A stretch of DNA of 64,000 nt. Origin: SKW197 sp049970095 (GTDB lineage: Archaea; Thermoplasmatota; Thermoplasmata; Lutacidiplasmatales; SKW197). Below are positions 59,989 through 64,000 of the stretch, one piece after another. A program made the position numbers and the translations under genes. Position 1 is the stretch's first letter; the number at the start of each line of letters is the position of its first letter. Under the pieces are notes generated by a model. That model searched no databases. It was given only the letters and a program-made list of their open reading frames with translations, and had not been told where the DNA came from. Where the stretch lies: NCBI GenBank assembly GCA_049970095.1, contig JBMFNP010000001.1:1-64000 (forward strand), in the 5' to 3' direction.

Positions 59989-61170
59989 ATGCGAAAAGAT
60001 AGATTGGTGCTCGGGCTCTCAATGAATATTATCCTGCTTGGAATTGTGAGTTTTCTCACTGACATGAGTACTGAGATGATTGTGCCCCTACTTCCATTTT
60101 TTCTGGTAGGGCTTGGGGCAACATACTGGTTAATTGGAGTGATCGAGGGTGTGGCAGAGAGCATTAGCAGTTTTCTTAAACTTGCGTTTGGAATTTACTC
60201 GGATAAGCTCAGAAAAAAGAAGGCATTTGTTATTTCTGGCTATTCAATAAGCAATCTTGTAAAACCCCTTCTTGCCCTTGCAACCTCACCCATGCATGTG
60301 CTTGCCATCAAGGTGACTGACCGTATAGGAAAAGGAATAAGAACAACACCTAGAGATGCCCTCATTGCAGATGCATCCAAGGCGCAAGATAGAGGAAAGG
60401 CGTTTGGGCTGCACAGGGCACTTGATACCAGCGGTGCAGTAGTGGGTCCACTCATCGCCCTGATTGTGCTTATTGCCTTCGGGTGTGCTGGTACTCTCAA
60501 TAACATAGGTATCTACCGTGTGATTTTTGCGATTTCCGCAATACCAGGCATTGCTGCAATCCTTGTGCTTTCTTTTGTGAAAGAAAGTAAAAAAATTACA
60601 AGAAAAAAATACACTCTCTCGCTCTCAAAGTTTCCGAAAAATTTCAGAATTTTTGTGGTTGGCGTGGGAATATTCTCACTTGGAAATTTTAGCATTGCAT
60701 TTTTCCTTCTGCGCTCGGAGCAAATACTCTCCATCGGGATCTGTGGAGATGTGGCACTCTATGTATTTATGAACCTCACATATGCCCTTTTATCCTTTCC
60801 ATTTGGATTGGTTGCTGACAGAATTGGAAGAAAAAATATTCTGCTATCTGGCTTCATGATATTTTCTATAGTGATGCTTCTGTTTGCATTTGCAAATTCT
60901 CTGGCTGTTATCATTCTCGGTTTTCTGCTCTTTGGAGTTTTCATGGCAATGACAGATGGAGTGATAAGGGCAATGGGTTCCGTGATGGTCCCACAGGATG
61001 TGTGTGGCTCTGCGCTTGGCATCATTAACCTCATTACAAGTATCACCATCTTCCCTGCGAATTTCATTGCAGGCATTCTCTGGGATGCGTTCGGCTCATG
61101 CTTTGCGTTCCTGCTTAGTGCTTCTCTTGGAATTATTGCCTCGCTCCTTATCGGGCTTTTTGTGCGGTGA
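59989..61170 (+). CDS. Major facilitator superfamily transporter
   Basis: 393 residues with about 11-12 transmembrane segments. The loop between helices 2 and 3 holds GIYSDKLRKKKAF, the MFS motif A form (D-x-x-x-R-K/R-x), and it recurs as GLVADRIGRKN in the second half. DRIGKGIRTTPRDALIAD is a signature of the MFS group that I associate with drug or metabolite efflux. The cargo is unknown. Its last 75 bases overlap the exporter gene on the opposite strand. Confidence 0.85.
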   Translation: MRKDRLVLGLSMNIILLGIVSFLTDMSTEMIVPLLPFFLVGLGATYWLIGVIEGVAESISSFLKLAFGIYSDKLRKKKAFVISGYSISNLVKPLLALATSPMHVLAIKVTDRIGKGIRTTPRDALIADASKAQDRGKAFGLHRALDTSGAVVGPLIALIVLIAFGCAGTLNNIGIYRVIFAISAIPGIAAILVLSFVKESKKITRKKYTLSLSKFPKNFRIFVVGVGIFSLGNFSIAFFLLRSEQILSIGICGDVALYVFMNLTYALLSFPFGLVADRIGRKNILLSGFMIFSIVMLLFAFANSLAVIILGFLLFGVFMAMTDGVIRAMGSVMVPQDVCGSALGIINLITSITIFPANFIAGILWDAFGSCFAFLLSASLGIIASLLIGLFVR

Positions 61171-64000
61171 TTTTTGCTCTCTTCTAACACGCTGCAATCT
61201 TCCTGGCGCCCACCAGTTCCATTTCTTCAGCAAAATCATCATTGAAGGCACAAGATAGATTCTCATTATTGCGGTATCTATTAGAATTCCTGCACAGAGT
61301 GCAAATCCGAACTGGCGGAGCATTCCCATTCCAGAAATCATCATACTTCCCAGCGCCCCTGCCATAATCAATCCACAGATTGTGATTATACCACCTGTTT
61401 TTTCCACGGCAGTAACAATTGCCTCCTCATCACTCTTACCTTTAGAAACTTCTTCACGAATTCTGGTTGTAAGAAGAATATCATAGTCAAGTCCGAGACC
61501 CACGAGCACCACAAATAGAATCAGGGGCATGAGCCAGAGCAAGGGCTGTGCAAGAATAATTGAAAATACAAACATTGTGAGGGCAAGTGTCCAGGTAGCG
61601 GTCATAAGGGTGACACCTAGCAATCTGAGGGGAATGATTACTGAACCAAGAACAACTAACAGCACAATATATGCACCCACAAGGACAATCATGACCATGT
61701 AAGGAAAGTCTTTATCCATAACCAATTTTATATCTTGCATACCTGCAGTGCTTCCTGTGAAATAAAATTCTGCGCTTCTGAAACTCTGATAGTTGCCTTT
61801 TTCTCTATTCACAAGCTCCCTAATTTCATTTATCTTTTTGATTGCGTTTGCGTGGAATGGTTGTTCCTCAAGTACCACAGAAATCAGCAGTGTTTTTGAA
61901 TTGTTGCCTATGTTGGTGTCTATGACTGGTTTATAGAAGGAAAGCGTGTCTGGGTGTGTGTAATTAATGGGCTCTCCAAATGGACGGGTAATGCTGTAAA
62001 CTTTTGTAATGCCTCCCAGTTGCTGAATTTTTGCGCAAAGGATCTCAGTGTCATTAAATACTGGCATATTGTATGTGTCCCCAAGTTTCACTGGTTCTGT
62101 TAAATTAATCACAATATATGTGGGCATGATGTTCCCCTTACCAAAACCTGTGCCCATTGCATCCATTCCTTTTTTGCTTTCTACATCTGGCATCGTTGAA
62201 ACAAAGTCGTAGCCTGTTTCAAGTGTGAGAGTGGCATAGACAGCTGGAATTGTTATCAGAAATGCCACAAGCGTTATTGCCTTTGCATGCTTGAGCGAAA
62301 ATCTAGCAGCATACCAGAAATAACTCTTTTTTATGGCACCTCCGAGTTCCAGTTTAACCTTTGATGGCCAGAAAACTCTATCCCCTACTAAAAGAATGAT
62401 GGATGGGAGTAAAGTAAGTGCAGCCAGTAAGCCTATTCCAATTCCCACGAATACAATTCCACCTATTGTCTGCACGAGCGGCAGGGAACTTATCGTAAGC
62501 GCACCAAACGAGATCATCACAGTCACCCCACTTGTGGCGATACTTTCGCCAGCCCAGGTAATTGCAGTTCTTACAGACACTTCTTTCGAATGTCCCTTTC
62601 GCCTTTCTTCACGGTACCTTGAAAGAATGAAAATTGTGTAGTCAGTGCCTGCACCCAGTAACACTGTGAACAGGAATGTGGGTACAATGTAGTAAATCCG
62701 AATAAAGAAGGTTCCAATAATGAAGATAATTGCATCGGCAATGAGAATAACTATACCCACAGCACCCAGTGGAATAAACGGTGCTACTAGTGAAAGGAAG
62801 TATATCGCCATGAAAAGTATTGCAAACCCAATGGCAAATGAGTCAATATGGGAAACCTCGCCCCATGATGCCTTTGCAATATCATGGGAGAGGGGTACAT
62901 CTCCTGTGAGGTAAATGGTGTAGTTGTAATCCTTATTCAAATTTGCAGCAATTTCTCTCAGCACAATCACATTATTGCTCACACTCTCATTTCTTGAATC
63001 TTTCAGGAAGGTAAGTGAGATGATAATTGTTTTGTTATCAGGGCTGATGAATTTGTGAATAATTGCAGGATGAATCTCTATTGGCAGGTTCCATACTCCA
63101 CATGCTTCAATTGTTTCTCTCACAATTGCTCGCAAAATGGATTCATTGTTCGCAGACACAATCCTCTCAATGTATCTATCATCTTTGAGTGGCGTGTGAT
63201 TTGCTAGATAACTGCAACTGAACTTTCTGTACTCAGTGGTGTTCCCATAATTTCTTAAATTGAACCAGTTTGCAAGTTCAAGCATAAATTTCTGTTCCTC
63301 TCCTGTGAAAACCCTGGTTATGTGTGGAATTAAAAAGCTATCAAGCACCAACTGAGTGCGGTTAGATGTGTCATTGTATGCTGTTGCGTTCAGGTGTGTC
63401 CAGTTCTCATAGAAACTGGTAAGGTATGCAATTGTGGTATTCAGCATTTCCGGGGGTGTGCTCTGCACAACAATTTCATGCATGTAGTCATATGTAAATT
63501 TATCAATTACTGTTCGGTTGTTCCATGTGAACAGATTGAATGCGGTGGAAACATTTTCAAAGAATTCTCTAGTAGTGTTATCTGTGATGTTAGTGATGAA
63601 TGAGGGTATTGTGTGATTGAGTGTGTTGAGGAGGCGTTCATATGCATTTCCAGTTGTGTGGTTCCATACATTGAAATACACTCCTGCATACTGTAGAAAC
63701 ATCTCTGTTGCTCCAGCAGTTGCAATCTCCATGAAAAGCTTGTATGAAAATTGGTCTATTGCTGTGGTGTTTGCATAACTGCTTCTATACCCTGTATCCT
63801 GATAATCAAAGGTTTCATTCAGTTTTGTTAGAAAATCAATGGGAGTTATATTCACATCTGGATATAGCGGTGTGGTTATATTTGCAAATTCCTCAGCCAG
63901 CACCACCTGGGATGTATTCCCAGCATTCATTGCAGTTTCCTCAAGTGTGGAATAACTGCCAAGCATAATTGACCAATTTTCTGCGAATGCCATTATGTAA
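61096..64000 (-). CDS. MMPL/RND-family exporter, 5' end beyond the window
   Basis: At least 965 residues are visible, and the frame is open to the right edge, so the true start and first membrane helix are outside. It consists of two similar halves, each a large exterior domain and a helix bundle. The motifs GAGTDYTIFILSRYREE and GLGLDYDILLTTRIREE carry the Asp-Tyr pairs used for proton relay in MMPL proteins. Between them lie VTVMISFGALTISS and LIMAGALGSMM. The C-terminus is very basic (PHKKPDKERG). It probably exports lipids or hydrophobic compounds. Confidence 0.88.
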   Translation of the reverse strand, partial: YIMAFAENWSIMLGSYSTLEETAMNAGNTSQVVLAEEFANITTPLYPDVNITPIDFLTKLNETFDYQDTGYRSSYANTTAIDQFSYKLFMEIATAGATEMFLQYAGVYFNVWNHTTGNAYERLLNTLNHTIPSFITNITDNTTREFFENVSTAFNLFTWNNRTVIDKFTYDYMHEIVVQSTPPEMLNTTIAYLTSFYENWTHLNATAYNDTSNRTQLVLDSFLIPHITRVFTGEEQKFMLELANWFNLRNYGNTTEYRKFSCSYLANHTPLKDDRYIERIVSANNESILRAIVRETIEACGVWNLPIEIHPAIIHKFISPDNKTIIISLTFLKDSRNESVSNNVIVLREIAANLNKDYNYTIYLTGDVPLSHDIAKASWGEVSHIDSFAIGFAILFMAIYFLSLVAPFIPLGAVGIVILIADAIIFIIGTFFIRIYYIVPTFLFTVLLGAGTDYTIFILSRYREERRKGHSKEVSVRTAITWAGESIATSGVTVMISFGALTISSLPLVQTIGGIVFVGIGIGLLAALTLLPSIILLVGDRVFWPSKVKLELGGAIKKSYFWYAARFSLKHAKAITLVAFLITIPAVYATLTLETGYDFVSTMPDVESKKGMDAMGTGFGKGNIMPTYIVINLTEPVKLGDTYNMPVFNDTEILCAKIQQLGGITKVYSITRPFGEPINYTHPDTLSFYKPVIDTNIGNNSKTLLISVVLEEQPFHANAIKKINEIRELVNREKGNYQSFRSAEFYFTGSTAGMQDIKLVMDKDFPYMVMIVLVGAYIVLLVVLGSVIIPLRLLGVTLMTATWTLALTMFVFSIILAQPLLWLMPLILFVVLVGLGLDYDILLTTRIREEVSKGKSDEEAIVTAVEKTGGIITICGLIMAGALGSMMISGMGMLRQFGFALCAGILIDTAIMRIYLVPSMMILLKKWNWWAPGRLQRVRREQKSPHKKPDKERGNNSKRSTKQERKA

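Noticed and set aside
1..64000. CRISPR array, rRNA or tRNA genes
   Set aside because: No regularly spaced direct repeats, rRNA-like blocks or full cloverleafs were seen on either strand.

Overview
This is an AT-rich, gene-dense stretch of an archaeal chromosome. Archaeal markers include RNA polymerase subunit F, ribosomal protein L21e, Pus10, the tRNA-splicing endonuclease, Nob1, the archaeal two-domain CoaBC, a geranylgeranyl-reductase-type flavoprotein, pyruvoyl arginine decarboxylase, TATA/BRE promoters about 25 bases before start codons, and a two-hairpin H/ACA guide RNA. The mix of heterodisulfide-reductase genes with large CARDB, PKD and zinc-ribbon surface proteins suggests a euryarchaeote in or near Thermoplasmatota, but the lineage is an inference. 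First genes of transcripts look largely leaderless, while genes inside operons have Shine-Dalgarno sequences (GGAGGT/GGTGAT type). I saw no tRNA, rRNA or CRISPR array.

Region 1 (1-10047, + strand) is one long redox operon: a ferredoxin-fused 2-oxoacid:ferredoxin oxidoreductase (korA-korB-korC), hdrA, an mvhD-like subunit, a hydrogenase-type maturation protease, hdrC, hdrB, and a fumarate-reductase-like pair (iron-sulfur plus FAD subunit). The rRNA endonuclease gene nob1 sits at its end. The order suggests that electrons from 2-oxoacid oxidation pass through a flavin-bifurcating Hdr core, with a fumarate/succinate-like reaction as a possible partner. Region 2 (10051-16604) holds endA-pyrE on the minus strand, then an operon of two membrane proteins, thymidylate kinase and an HD phosphohydrolase. 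Region 3 (16678-25124) has an acyl-CoA ligase, a very long Lhr-type helicase, a GC-rich cluster of hairpins and a polysaccharide flippase.

Region 4 (25130-30815) is an information-processing operon (small protein, pus10, L21e, rpoF, DUF655) followed by an armadillo-repeat protein, an isocitrate/isopropylmalate-type dehydrogenase and an SPFH protein. Region 5 (30956-36623) has a PAPS-reductase-like multidomain protein, arginine decarboxylase plus an ATP-grasp enzyme, a cytoplasmic molybdopterin oxidoreductase and a 202-bp MITE-like element. Region 6 (36647-53000) alternates large surface proteins (CARDB/zinc ribbon, pilin-like, PKD) with housekeeping genes (radical SAM, TrpRS, CoaBC, M20 peptidase, PurD, AspRS, HAD phosphatase).

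Region 7 (53193-64000) has a second PAPS-reductase-like paralogue, the H/ACA RNA, an amidohydrolase, a geranylgeranyl-reductase-family protein, a secreted protein, sugar-phosphate isomerase, a decayed surface-protein gene, an MFS transporter and an MMPL/RND exporter cut by the window edge. The most notable items are the kor-hdr-frd operon, the unannotated H/ACA guide RNA at 55078-55229 with matches to two 23S rRNA sites, the MITE-like element, a 58-bp intergenic repeat present twice, and the transmembrane CARDB/zinc-ribbon protein.
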